Source: Chloroflexota bacterium (GTDB lineage: Bacteria > Chloroflexota > Limnocylindria > Limnocylindrales > CSP1-4). Taken from it: a stretch of 23,952 bases of DNA. The stretch is from NCBI GenBank assembly GCA_021786915.1, contig JAJYMP010000458.1, positions 1-23,952 of the forward strand, written 5' to 3'. Below are positions 6,186 through 12,917 of the stretch, one piece after another. Positions within the stretch are counted from its first letter, which is position 1. Every line of letters starts with the position of its first letter. The notes beneath the pieces are model-generated. The model saw only the letters and a list, made by a program, of their open reading frames with translations. It did no database searches and was not told where the DNA came from. The translations under genes were made by a program, and so were the position numbers.

Positions 6186-7090
6186 CGGGTCCGGGACCGA
6201 AGTTCGCGTGGATCAACGGCGAGGTGCTGCCGGCCGACGCGTGCCACCTCTCGGTGAACGACCGCGGCTTCCAGCTGGGCGACGGCATCTTCGAGACCCT
6301 GCGCGCGAAGGCCGGGCGCTGCACCGAGCTGCTCGAGCACGTGGCGCGACTCCGGCATTCGGCGGCCGGTCTGGCGATCGAGTTGCCCGATGACGTGGAC
6401 GTCCGGCTCGCCGACGGCATCGCGCGGCTCCTGGCGGCGGAGGGGCTCGACGGGCCGGGTGGCGACGCCTCCGTGCGGATCACCGTCTCGCGCGGGGTCT
6501 GGGCCTCACGCGGCCTGCTCCCGCCGCGCGACATGCACCTGGCCCCCACCATCGCCATCCAGGCCTGGCCGGTCGACCCGCCGCCCGCCGGGCACCTCGA
6601 GCGTGGCATCGCGGTCGTGGCCTCGGCCATCCGGCGCGACCCGCAGAACCCGATCGTCACGCTCAAGACCACTTCGCGCGCCGACTACGTGTTCGCCCGC
6701 CTCGAGGCCCGCCGCGCCGGCGCGGACGATGCGCTGTTCCTCACCAACACCGGCCACCTGTCCGAGGCCACGACCGCGAACGTCTTCCTCGTCCGCACGG
6801 CCGCCGACGGCGTGCTGGAGCTGGCGACCCCTGCGCTCGACTGCGCGATCCTCCCCGGCACCACGCGCTCGTGGCTGCTGCGCTGGGCGGCGGGCGTGGG
6901 CCTGCGGCCGTTCGAGGGTTGGCTGACCCCCGACGAGCTCGCGACCGCCCACGAGGCGTTCATCTCGTCGTCGGTGGCGGGCGTGCTGCCGATCACGCGG
7001 TTCAACGGCCACCCGATCGGGGATGGGCTGCCGGGCCCCTGGACGCGTCGCGCGCGTGCGGACCGCGAGGCAGTGTTCGGCCGGGGTTGA
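6182..7090 (+). CDS. pabC: PLP-dependent class IV aminotransferase / aminodeoxychorismate lyase
   Basis: Position directly after pabB, with a GTGA start-stop overlap, points to aminodeoxychorismate lyase, which releases pyruvate and p-aminobenzoate. The 302-residue protein has the fold-type IV pattern: WINGEVLPADACHLSVNDRG, then GDGIFETLRA. The PLP Lys162 lies in VTLKTTSRADYV. Glu195 in HLSEATTANVF should contact the pyridine nitrogen. ALDCAILPGTTRSWLL and AHEAFISSSVAGVLPI near the C-terminus are family-typical. The same fold includes branched-chain and D-amino-acid aminotransferases, so the assignment rests on the operon. There is no separate promoter. Translation is presumably coupled to pabB. 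Confidence 0.85.
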   Translation: MTGPGPKFAWINGEVLPADACHLSVNDRGFQLGDGIFETLRAKAGRCTELLEHVARLRHSAAGLAIELPDDVDVRLADGIARLLAAEGLDGPGGDASVRITVSRGVWASRGLLPPRDMHLAPTIAIQAWPVDPPPAGHLERGIAVVASAIRRDPQNPIVTLKTTSRADYVFARLEARRAGADDALFLTNTGHLSEATTANVFLVRTAADGVLELATPALDCAILPGTTRSWLLRWAAGVGLRPFEGWLTPDELATAHEAFISSSVAGVLPITRFNGHPIGDGLPGPWTRRARADREAVFGRG

Positions 7091-7125
7091 CCTCAATCCA
7101 CCCCGACATTGATGGGAGACGGCAA

Positions 7126-8064
7126 ATGGACCAGCGAACGATCCGCGTTGCAGTCATCCAGGCCGGATCGGCCACGTTCGACACCGACGCGACGCTCGCG
7201 CGCGTCGAGTGTCTCGTCGCCGAGGCGGCGTCGCAGGGCGCCCAGCTCGCGGTCCTGCCGGAGGCGCTCGTCGGCGGGTATCCCAAGGGTGCCGACTTCG
7301 GGGCGACCGTCGGGCGCCGCACGCCGGAGGGCCGCGAGTGGTACGCGCGGTACCGGGCGGGGGCGATCGACGTCCCCGGGCCGCTGACAGCGCGACTCGG
7401 CGAGCTGGCCCAGCGCCACGCGCTCCATCTCGTCATCGGCGTCATCGAGCGTGACCGAAGCACGCTCTACTGCACCGTCCTGTTCTTCGGCCCGTCGGGC
7501 GACCTCCTTGGGAAGCATCGGAAGGTCATGCCCACCGCCGTCGAGCGGCTCATCTGGGGCCAGGGCGACGGCTCGACCCTGCCGGTGATCGACACGCCGA
7601 TCGGCCGGATCGGCGCCGTCATCTGCTGGGAGAACTACATGCCCCAGCTCCGCCTCGCCATGTACGGCCAGGGGGTCCAGCTCTACTGCGCCCCGACCGT
7701 CGACGACCGCGAGACGTGGCAGGCGACGATGCGCCACATCGCCCTGGAGGGGCGCTGCTTCGTGCTCGCGGCGTGCCAGTTCGCGCGGCGGTCCGACTAT
7801 CCCGACGACTACCCGGTCCCGGCCGACAGCCCCGACGCGGTGCTGATCGGCGGCGGGAGCGTGATCGTCGACCCGCTCGGCCGGGTGCTCGCCGGGCCGG
7901 TCCGCGACGGCGAGGCCGTCCTGGTGGCGGATCTCGACCTCGATGCCATCGACCGCGCCGTGCTCGATCTCGACGTCGTCGGCCACTACGCGCGGCCCGA
8001 CATCTTCCGCCTCGAGGTTGACACGCGCCCGAAGACGCCGGTGCGCTTCACGGGCGACGACTGA
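7126..8064 (+). CDS. Nitrilase (carbon-nitrogen hydrolase, branch 1 type)
   Basis: Nitrilases hydrolyse organic nitriles to acids and ammonia. The 312-residue protein shows the complete triad: Glu46 in LPEALVGGYPKG, Lys133 in GKHRKVMPTAVER, and Cys167 in IGAVICWENYMPQLR. The segment LIWGQGDGSTLPVIDTPIGR is characteristic of true nitrilases (plant NIT and bacterial aliphatic/arylacetonitrilases) rather than amidases or NAD synthetase domains. The ATG at 7126 follows GGGAGA at good spacing. An upstream extension of the frame lies inside pabC and was rejected. The gap to pabC is 35 bp with no terminator, so it is probably the third gene of the pab operon. The natural substrate is unknown; indole-3-acetonitrile, cyanoalanine and aliphatic nitriles are all possible. 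Confidence 0.9.
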   Translation: MDQRTIRVAVIQAGSATFDTDATLARVECLVAEAASQGAQLAVLPEALVGGYPKGADFGATVGRRTPEGREWYARYRAGAIDVPGPLTARLGELAQRHALHLVIGVIERDRSTLYCTVLFFGPSGDLLGKHRKVMPTAVERLIWGQGDGSTLPVIDTPIGRIGAVICWENYMPQLRLAMYGQGVQLYCAPTVDDRETWQATMRHIALEGRCFVLAACQFARRSDYPDDYPVPADSPDAVLIGGGSVIVDPLGRVLAGPVRDGEAVLVADLDLDAIDRAVLDLDVVGHYARPDIFRLEVDTRPKTPVRFTGDD

Positions 8065-8640
8065 GGCAGGACGTTCGGATCCGGCCCGCGCATCCCTCGA
8101 CCAGCCTCGCGAGCCTGGCCGCGCGCGTCTCCGGCCGCTTCGCCGACATCGCCCAGTGCGTCGCGGTGCGTCGCTAGCCGGCCGGCTGCGCCTCGAACCT
8201 CGCCCATGCGCCGGTACGAGCCCGGATCGCGGCGACGGCGGCCGCGTCGAGCTCCGTCGCGTTCTCGAACGCGTAGATCCCCGCCCGGTCGTCGCGCCGC
8301 TTGGCGAACGCCGCCTCGCCCGCCGCCCGCATCCGACCCTCCGCCCGCAGCGCCTCCACCCGAGCCACGTTGCGCGCGCTCCAGACGCTCCCGGGCCGAC
8401 GCGGCGTCAGCCGCTGCGGTGCGCGTCCGGCGGGAACGGCATGCGCACGCCGTCGATCCAGCCCACGGCCAGCAGCTCGTCCACGAGCTCGGGCCACCCG
8501 AACGGCGGCCTGCGCTCCTTCGTGCGCTGCGGCAGGCCCACCCAGAGCTCCGTCGCGTGCTCTCCGTTGGCCTCGAGCCAGGCACGGCGCTCCTCGACGG
8601 ACGCGAAGAAGTGGACGTCGTGCGGTTCGAGGCGAGGCAT
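8048..8640 (-). pseudogene. YdeI/OmpD-associated family protein, frameshift plus premature stop
   Basis: The start ATG at 8640 opens MPRLEPHDVHFFASVEERR, then WLEANGEHATELWVGL and ELLAVGWIDGVRMPF, all typical of the YdeI (bacteriocin-protection-like) family. This frame stops at 8407. A neighbouring frame resumes at once with RLTPRRPGSVWSARNVARVE, so one base is missing near 8412-8420, perhaps from a short C run. That frame ends at a TAG (8174-8176). Reading past it gives RRTATHWAMSAKRPETRAAR, the expected C-terminus, so TAG probably replaced a Tyr TAC codon. Repaired, the gene would be about 197 residues, the usual family length, and would end at 8048, overlapping the nitrilase stop tail-to-tail. 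Two independent lesions argue for real decay. Confidence 0.8.
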
Positions 8641-8685
8641 CGGAGAAGCGTACGCGGCAGCGGCCCGGAACGGTGGCCAACCCTC

Positions 8686-8691
8686 TACCCT
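8686..8691 (+). promoter_or_regulatory. TACCCT -10 box for the HNH gene
   Basis: TACCCT sits six bases before the ATG at 8698, and no Shine-Dalgarno sequence is present. Transcription would start at or next to the ATG, giving a leaderless mRNA. Confidence 0.55.
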
Positions 8692-8697
8692 GGATCG

Positions 8698-9609
8698 ATG
8701 ATCGGTGACACGGACGGCGAGATCCGCAGGGCGGTGTTCGACTGGCTGACACGACACCGTGAAGAGACGGGTCATGAGACCTTCACGCGGGACGAGTTGT
8801 CGAACTACCAATTCCGCGGACAACGCGTACCCCTCGTTGGCCCGCAAGGGATCTGGAAGCCGGCGGCATGCGAACTCCCGATTTCGATTGCCACCATCGC
8901 CGGGGGCCCGTACGACGACGCGTTTGACGAGCAGACCGGGCGCCTTACCTATGCCTACCGAGGCACGGACCCGAACCATCGCGACAATCGCGGCCTTCGA
9001 CAGGCCATGCGCGACCGCATTCCCCTCGTGTATCTCGTCGCGGTGGAACGCGGAGTCTATGTCGCCCAGTACCCAGTCTTGATCGTGGCAGACCGACCCG
9101 GCGCGTTGACGTTCGACGTGCAGGTCGACGACATCGGCGCAGCGTTGACGCCGGCCGATGGGTATCTCGCGATCGGGGAGGGTGCCGATGCTCGGCGCTC
9201 CTACGTGACTCGCGCCGTTCGCCAGCGACTGCACCAAGTGGCTTTTCGGGAGCGCGTGATCCGCGCCTACCAGGAGCGCTGCGCGCTTTGCCTCTTGCGC
9301 CACCAGGAGTTGCTCGACGCCGCCCACATCACTCCGGACAGCCAGGACGAAGGCGAACCCGTTGTCACGAATGGCATTGCGCTGTGCAAGCTGCACCACG
9401 CCGCCTTCGACCGCATGTTCTTTGCGATCCGTCCCGACTACGTGATCGAGGTCCGGCCTTCGATCCTTCTCGAGCACGACGGGCCGATGCTGGTCGTCGG
9501 CTTGCAGCAGATCCACGAGAAGACGATCCACCTGCCTCGACGACTAGCGCAGCGCCCGGATCCTGATCGGCTCCAAAAGCGCTATGAGGAATTCCAGCGA
9601 GCCTCGTGA
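8698..9609 (+). CDS. HNH endonuclease, putative stand-alone restriction enzyme (COG3440-like)
   Basis: The 303-residue protein has three parts. Residues 1-60 look helical (IRRAVFDWLTRHREE) and end in FRGQRVPLVGPQGIWKP. Residues 60-150 form a probable beta-rich recognition domain (LTYAYRGTDPNHRDNRGL, IPLVYLVAVERGVYVAQYP). Residues 190-240 are the HNH nuclease: zinc Cys195/Cys198 (CALC), AAH at 208-210, Asn225, Cys230 and the His pair 233-234 (LCKLHHAAFDRMF). Proteins of this architecture are annotated as predicted restriction endonucleases, and some relatives cut modified DNA (type IV-like). No methyltransferase is adjacent, which fits a modification-dependent or solitary enzyme. Base composition is less GC-rich than its neighbours, hinting at transfer. 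Start chosen from the -10 spacing; the upstream extension lies antisense to the YdeI remnant. Confidence 0.85.
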   Translation: MIGDTDGEIRRAVFDWLTRHREETGHETFTRDELSNYQFRGQRVPLVGPQGIWKPAACELPISIATIAGGPYDDAFDEQTGRLTYAYRGTDPNHRDNRGLRQAMRDRIPLVYLVAVERGVYVAQYPVLIVADRPGALTFDVQVDDIGAALTPADGYLAIGEGADARRSYVTRAVRQRLHQVAFRERVIRAYQERCALCLLRHQELLDAAHITPDSQDEGEPVVTNGIALCKLHHAAFDRMFFAIRPDYVIEVRPSILLEHDGPMLVVGLQQIHEKTIHLPRRLAQRPDPDRLQKRYEEFQRAS

Positions 9610-9616
9610 CCCTCGG

Positions 9617-9622
9617 TACACT
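9617..9622 (+). promoter_or_regulatory. TACACT -10 box for the gene at 9629
   Basis: TACACT lies in the 19-bp gap after the HNH stop, exactly six bases before a GTG start. There is no ribosome binding site. The gene therefore appears to have its own leaderless transcript despite being so close to the HNH gene. Confidence 0.55.
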
Positions 9623-9628
9623 CGGGGC

Positions 9629-10261
9629 GTGACCCGAGACGAGCTCATCCTCCGCACACGCCAGCTCATCGCCGAGGGTGAGCGCCTCGACGCCAGCCCC
9701 AGCCTCAACGCGCTCCAGACCTGGCTCCAGCTGTCCGACGACCTGTTGGCCACTGCCTGGGGGACCATGGACCGCTACCACCTCGCCTGGCTGATGGTGG
9801 GCAAGCCCAAGGGGATCGTGCGCGGGCGCGAGATGACCGCCGACGAGGCCGCGGCCTACGTGCGCGAGGTGGCGTCGGCGAAGACCGCGGCGCTGCGGAT
9901 GAGCCTCGACGCGGTGGAGCGACAGCGGATGCCGTTCCGGGGCGAGAGCGGCGGGATCGGCGCGGGGCAGGGGATGGGGACCGTGCCGGGCTCGAGGGCC
10001 GGGACGCCCGAAGCCGACGAAGCCGAAGCCGAAGCCGACGAAGCCGAAGCCGACGAAGCCGAAGCCGATGCGGGGGCCCGAACCGCCGCGCCTCGGCCCG
10101 AGCCCAGCCGAAACCGCCAGATCCCGCTCGACCCCGAGCTCTCCGCCCGCCTCGGGGAGGTCCGTCGCGCCGCCGCCGACCACGCCGCCCACGAGCGCAG
10201 CGCCGCCCCCGCGACGCCCGCCCAGCGCCGCGCGCCGCGCCCCGAGCGGCTCCAGCACTAG
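9629..10261 (+). CDS. Hypothetical protein with acidic Ala/Glu/Asp repeat, 210 residues
   Basis: The GTG at 9629 is chosen because of the TACACT box six bases upstream; an ATG at 9584 would start inside the HNH gene. Residues 1-100 form a compact, probably all-helical domain (LILRTRQLIAEGERLD, NALQTWLQLSDDLLATAW, EAAAYVREVASAKTAALRM). A Gly-rich linker follows. Next comes an Asp/Glu-Ala repeat of about 20 residues, made by the same GCCGAA/GCCGAC DNA repeat seen in pabB. The tail is Ala/Pro/Arg-rich. I do not recognise the helical domain. The C-terminal half looks disordered and may vary between strains through repeat-number change. Confidence 0.65.
   Translation: MTRDELILRTRQLIAEGERLDASPSLNALQTWLQLSDDLLATAWGTMDRYHLAWLMVGKPKGIVRGREMTADEAAAYVREVASAKTAALRMSLDAVERQRMPFRGESGGIGAGQGMGTVPGSRAGTPEADEAEAEADEAEADEAEADAGARTAAPRPEPSRNRQIPLDPELSARLGEVRRAAADHAAHERSAAPATPAQRRAPRPERLQH
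10009..10069 (+). repeat. GCCGAA/GCCGAC repeat inside the gene at 9629
   Basis: About ten alternating GAAGCC, GACGAAGCC and GAAGCCGAC units lie here. They share GCCGAAGCCGACGAAGCCGA with the pabB copies. The tract is in frame, stop-free and a multiple of three. Confidence 0.85.
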
Positions 10262-10309
10262 CTCACTGACGCGCCGGAGGGCCCTGACCGGCTCCCTCGA
10301 TGCTCTGCG

Positions 10310-10831
10310 TCAGCTTGGCGAGGCGCTGGCGGTCGAGCCCCGCAGCGGCGCGCTCAGCTTCGAACCCACCGTGTGCAGGTAGCAGGTGACCTGCCGCTCG
10401 CCGTGGGCCCACGCGTCGGCGTTGGGGAAGAAGTACCCGACGACGAGGTCGGGCGGCAGCGTCGCGTCGGCGCCCAGGTACGCCTGCGCCGCCGAGGCCC
10501 CGCAGCTCGCGCTCACCCACGACGCGATCGCGGCGTCGCCGGGATAGCCGGACAGGGCGACCGACGCGGAGGCCTCCCCCGATCCCGACGCCGCGGCCGA
10601 CCCGGTCGGGGAGGTGCTCGGGGTGTCGGCGATGAAGACCTCGGCGTCGTGCGTGCTCGTGCAGTCGATGGTCGCGATGTCGCCCACCTGCGCGCCGGTC
10701 GGGATGTCGAAGCAGTCGCCGGGCTGCAGGGTGAACGCCGTGGTGGGCCTCGGCCCCCGGGTGGCGAACATGGCGATGCCGAGGAGCCCGAGCAGCAGCA
10801 CCGGGACGACCACCCAGACGATGCGCCGCAT
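10310..10831 (-). CDS. Membrane-anchored septum-formation-like protein
   Basis: The 173-residue product begins with one transmembrane segment (residues 3-22, IVWVVVPVLLLGLLGIAMF). The outer domain contains LQPGDCFDIPTG, IDCTSTHDAEVF, a Ser/Ala-rich linker, WVSASCGASAAQAYLG and RQVTCYLHT. The four cysteines in GDCFD, DCTS, SCG and TCYL match the spacing of the Septum_form family (PF13845), where they probably form disulfides outside the membrane. The role in that family is poorly defined. The ATG at 10831 follows the stop of the upstream membrane gene by six bases, so the two form an operon. Its 3' end is convergent with the gene at 9629; the 48 bp between them show no strong terminator. Confidence 0.75.
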   Translation of the reverse strand: MRRIVWVVVPVLLLGLLGIAMFATRGPRPTTAFTLQPGDCFDIPTGAQVGDIATIDCTSTHDAEVFIADTPSTSPTGSAAASGSGEASASVALSGYPGDAAIASWVSASCGASAAQAYLGADATLPPDLVVGYFFPNADAWAHGERQVTCYLHTVGSKLSAPLRGSTASASPS

Positions 10832-10837
10832 CCGTGC

Positions 10838-11317
10838 CTACCGACCGCGGACTGCGCCGGCCAGCGCAGCCAGGACGATCGACCCCGGCGCCACCCAGCC
10901 GAAGCGGGCAAGCAGGTACTCCCAGGGCAGGAGCACGCCGCCGAGCGCGTACGCGCGGAGCGAGTCCGCGAGCAGGCCGAGGGCCAGCCCGCCGGCCGCG
11001 AGCGCGCCCGCCGCCACCGCTCGTTTCGGACCCGCGTCCGGCCCCGCGCCCATGCCCACGCCGCCCGCGAGCGCAAGCCCCGTCAGCCACCCTCCGGCGA
11101 GGCCGATGACGAGCAGCCCGGGATCGACCTCGAACGTGGTCAGGGCGAAGGTGACGACGGCCGTCCCGAGCGCGGCAGCCAGGGCCCAGGAGACCCGCCG
11201 GGAGCGTGACGGGCCTGCGCCCGAGCCTGGCGTCGGCGACCCCTGGCCGTCGGCCGTCCGGTATCGCTCGCCCGGCGCGCGCTCGAGTCGTCGAACCTCG
11301 CCTCCCTGTTCCTGCAT
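10838..11317 (-). CDS. Hypothetical four-span membrane protein
   Basis: The 159-residue protein has a hydrophilic, Arg/Gly-rich N-terminus (about 40 residues). Four hydrophobic segments follow: VSWALAAALGTAVVTFAL, GLLVIGLAGGWLTGLAL, AVAAGALAAGGLALGLL and a C-terminal one (APGSIVLAALAGAV). No catalytic motif is visible and I do not recognise the family. The start ATG at 11317 is chosen because TACCAT lies seven bases upstream on the minus strand; the longer open frame would run into the divergent gene. It heads a two-gene operon with the septum-formation-like gene. Confidence 0.7.
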   Translation of the reverse strand: MQEQGGEVRRLERAPGERYRTADGQGSPTPGSGAGPSRSRRVSWALAAALGTAVVTFALTTFEVDPGLLVIGLAGGWLTGLALAGGVGMGAGPDAGPKRAVAAGALAAGGLALGLLADSLRAYALGGVLLPWEYLLARFGWVAPGSIVLAALAGAVRGR

Positions 11318-11324
11318 GCCTTGA

Positions 11325-11358
11325 ATGGTACGCAGCGCGGCGGTCGGGGCGGTATCCT
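11325..11358. promoter_or_regulatory. Back-to-back leaderless promoters
   Basis: On the minus strand TACCAT (11330-11325) precedes the ATG at 11317 by seven bases. On the plus strand TATCCT (11353-11358) precedes the GTG at 11367 by eight. Only 22 bp separate the two -10 boxes, so each promoter's -35 zone overlaps the other promoter. Neither gene has a ribosome binding site. Confidence 0.55.
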
Positions 11359-11366
11359 TCCCGATC

Positions 11367-11849
11367 GTGAGCCATCCGACGCTGGGCCAGCCGCCCCGCA
11401 GCCTCCAGGCCGGCTTCCCGGCCGCCGCGGAACGCCTTCGCGAGCAGCGCTCGTCGCTCGCCATCCGGGCGCTGGAGATCGCGGTGGACGCGGACCCCTC
11501 GATCCGCCGCCGCTACGACGACACCCGTCTGCGCGCGCTGTTCGCCGACGCCACGGCGCTCGTGGACCGCCTCGCGCTCTGCGTGGCGAGTGACGACTCG
11601 TACTTCCTGACGCAATTCGCGGACAACTCAGCCACCGTGTTCCGCCGCCGCAAGGTGGCGGTGATGGACGTGATCCACCTCCTCGAGGGCGTGCGTGACG
11701 CCTCGCGGGGCGTGTTGAACGAGGCCGAGATGGAGACCGCGGACCGATCGGTCAACGCCGCCGTGAAGGTGTATCGCCGGTTCCACGACATCCGCGGCGA
11801 CGCCCGTGAGTGGAACCCGGTCACATCCAAGCTCTACAAGGGCATCTAG
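11367..11849 (+). CDS. Hypothetical helical protein, 160 residues
   Basis: The GTG at 11367 is supported by the TATCCT box eight bases upstream; an ATG at 11325 would lie within the divergent promoter. The protein is almost entirely helical by composition. Notable segments are SLAIRALEIAVDADPSIRRR, LRALFADATALVDRLALCV, FRRRKVAVMDVIHLLEGVRD and a C-terminal EWNPVTSKLYKGI. The spacing of helices recalls sensor-type helical bundles such as RsbR N-terminal domains, but I see no diagnostic residues and do not assign it. Its stop codon is embedded in the ribosome binding site of the DUF433 gene, so the two are coupled. Confidence 0.65.
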   Translation: MSHPTLGQPPRSLQAGFPAAAERLREQRSSLAIRALEIAVDADPSIRRRYDDTRLRALFADATALVDRLALCVASDDSYFLTQFADNSATVFRRRKVAVMDVIHLLEGVRDASRGVLNEAEMETADRSVNAAVKVYRRFHDIRGDAREWNPVTSKLYKGI

Positions 11850-11863
11850 GAGCTCGCGACGCG

Positions 11864-12172
11864 ATGACGATCAAGTGGGTCAAGTCCGACCCGCTCGTGA
11901 TGAACGGCGAGCCGTTCTGCTACGGGTCCCGGCTCACCGTTCGCCAGGCGCTCGAGCTTCGGCGCGACGGCGCCACCGTGACCGACCTGCTCAAGGACTA
12001 CCCGGAGCTCAGGCTGATGGGCATCGCCCACGCGTACGCGTACGCGGGGTCGAACCGCTCGCGCTATGCCGAGTTCTTCGCCGCCGACGGCTCGCTCCAG
12101 GGGCCCGGGCTGTCCACCGCCGAGGCTGATCGGCTGCCGGCGGGCCTGCGCATCCCGGGCATCGTGGTCTAG
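11864..12172 (+). CDS. DUF433 family protein (antitoxin-like)
   Basis: The 102-residue protein carries the DUF433 pattern: VKSDPLVMNGEPFCYGSRLT, then VRQALELRRDGATVTDLLKD and YPELRLMGIAHAYAYA. DUF433 proteins are small helical DNA-binding proteins, often antitoxins paired with DUF5615 PIN-like toxins. AGGAG overlaps the upstream TAG stop and lies 11 bases before the ATG. The partner gene upstream is not DUF5615-like and no PIN motif is visible. A classical toxin-antitoxin pair is therefore not demonstrated, though an unconventional pair is possible. The C-terminal 30 residues extend beyond the usual domain. Confidence 0.75.
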   Translation: MTIKWVKSDPLVMNGEPFCYGSRLTVRQALELRRDGATVTDLLKDYPELRLMGIAHAYAYAGSNRSRYAEFFAADGSLQGPGLSTAEADRLPAGLRIPGIVV

Positions 12173-12179
12173 AGCTGCT

Positions 12180-12256
12180 GCCCGCTTCGGGCGGGCTTGG
12201 GCTCCTGCGGCTCGCACTGTCTCGGGCTCCCGCGCCTTCGTCGCCCCTCGCGGGGC
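12180..12256. terminator. Two GC hairpins between convergent genes
   Basis: GCCCGC (12180-12185) and GCGGGC (12191-12196) pair around TTCGG. GCCCC (12243-12247) and GGGGC (12252-12256) pair around TCGC. Neither is followed by a U-rich run. They occupy the 113-bp gap between the DUF433 stop and the DUF302 stop, so a bidirectional or factor-assisted terminator is plausible. Nothing else is seen in the gap. Confidence 0.45.
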
Positions 12257-12285
12257 GGTGTGCCCCGGTCCGCTCGCTGGCTTTC

Positions 12286-12783
12286 CTAGCGCTGCGCCGT
12301 GCTGGCCGCCGCGTCCTGACCCGTCGGGGCCGCGGCGAACTCTCGCTCGATCGCCGCCATCGCCTTGCGAAGCCGCCCGCGCGCGTCCTCGGCGATCTCG
12401 CGGACCACAGCGTTGTCGATCATGCCGACCATCATGCGCGGGTCCATCATCTCGACCACCACCGCGTCGCCGTCCTCCCGCAGGACCACGTTGCACGGCA
12501 GCAGCGCGCCGATCGCGGGCTCCACGTCCAGCATCCGGTGCGACAGGCTGGGGTTGCACGCGCCGAGGATGAGGAACGGCGGTCGGTCCACGTCGAGCTT
12601 GGCCTTCAGCGTCGCCTGGACGTCGATCTCGGTGAGGACGCCGAAGCCCTCGGCTTTGAGCGCGGCCTCGACTTTCGGCCGCAGCTCCGCGAAGGGGACC
12701 GGCGCGAGCCGGGTGATGAAGGTGAACGACCGGTCCTGCACGAAGCGCTCCTGGCTGATGTCTGCGGGCCGCCATCGTGCCAT
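12286..12783 (-). CDS. DUF302 domain protein
   Basis: The 165-residue protein contains the DUF302 core: FITRLAPVPFAELRPKVEAA, LKAEGFGVLTEIDVQATLKA, ILGACNPSLSHRML and IGALLPCNVVLREDGD. Cys residues in GACNP and LPCNV are family-typical. The biochemical role of DUF302 is not established. The ATG at 12783 is preceded, three bases upstream, by a perfect 7-2-7 inverted repeat rather than a ribosome binding site. This suggests a short or absent leader and direct repressor control. A long upstream open extension is antisense to the XRE gene and was rejected. The last 20 residues are Ala-rich and probably disordered. Confidence 0.88.
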   Translation of the reverse strand: MARWRPADISQERFVQDRSFTFITRLAPVPFAELRPKVEAALKAEGFGVLTEIDVQATLKAKLDVDRPPFLILGACNPSLSHRMLDVEPAIGALLPCNVVLREDGDAVVVEMMDPRMMVGMIDNAVVREIAEDARGRLRKAMAAIEREFAAAPTGQDAAASTAQR

Positions 12784-12786
12784 TAG

Positions 12787-12802
12787 TTGCGCAGTTGCGC
12801 AA
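12787..12802. promoter_or_regulatory. Operator-like palindrome at the DUF302 start
   Basis: TTGCGCA-GT-TGCGCAA is a perfect inverted repeat with a two-base spacer. The same bases form tandem GTTGCGCA octamers (12786-12793 and 12794-12801). It ends three bases before the DUF302 ATG on the minus strand, where a bound repressor would block transcription or early elongation. The cognate regulator is not identified. Confidence 0.6.
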
Positions 12803-12917
12803 GTGGCCAGACCCGTGGCCGCCCGTCCATGAGGCCGCGACTTTCGATCAGGGCGACGAAACGGTGGTCGACGGTTGCGGAATCGCGACTGCAGAGCTTG
12901 CTGCCGCGGGCCTTCGG

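Noticed and set aside
8407..9531. A 374-residue minus-strand protein antisense to the HNH gene
   Set aside because: Only its last 78 residues are real (YdeI-like N-terminus starting at 8640). The remainder is the shadow of the HNH gene.
10263..11615. A 450-residue minus-strand protein
   Set aside because: It is Arg/Gly-rich with no recognisable fold and overlaps the better-supported septum-like, membrane and helical genes in other frames.
11864..12172. Classical DUF433-DUF5615 toxin-antitoxin system
   Set aside because: No PIN-like partner with acidic catalytic residues is encoded on either side.
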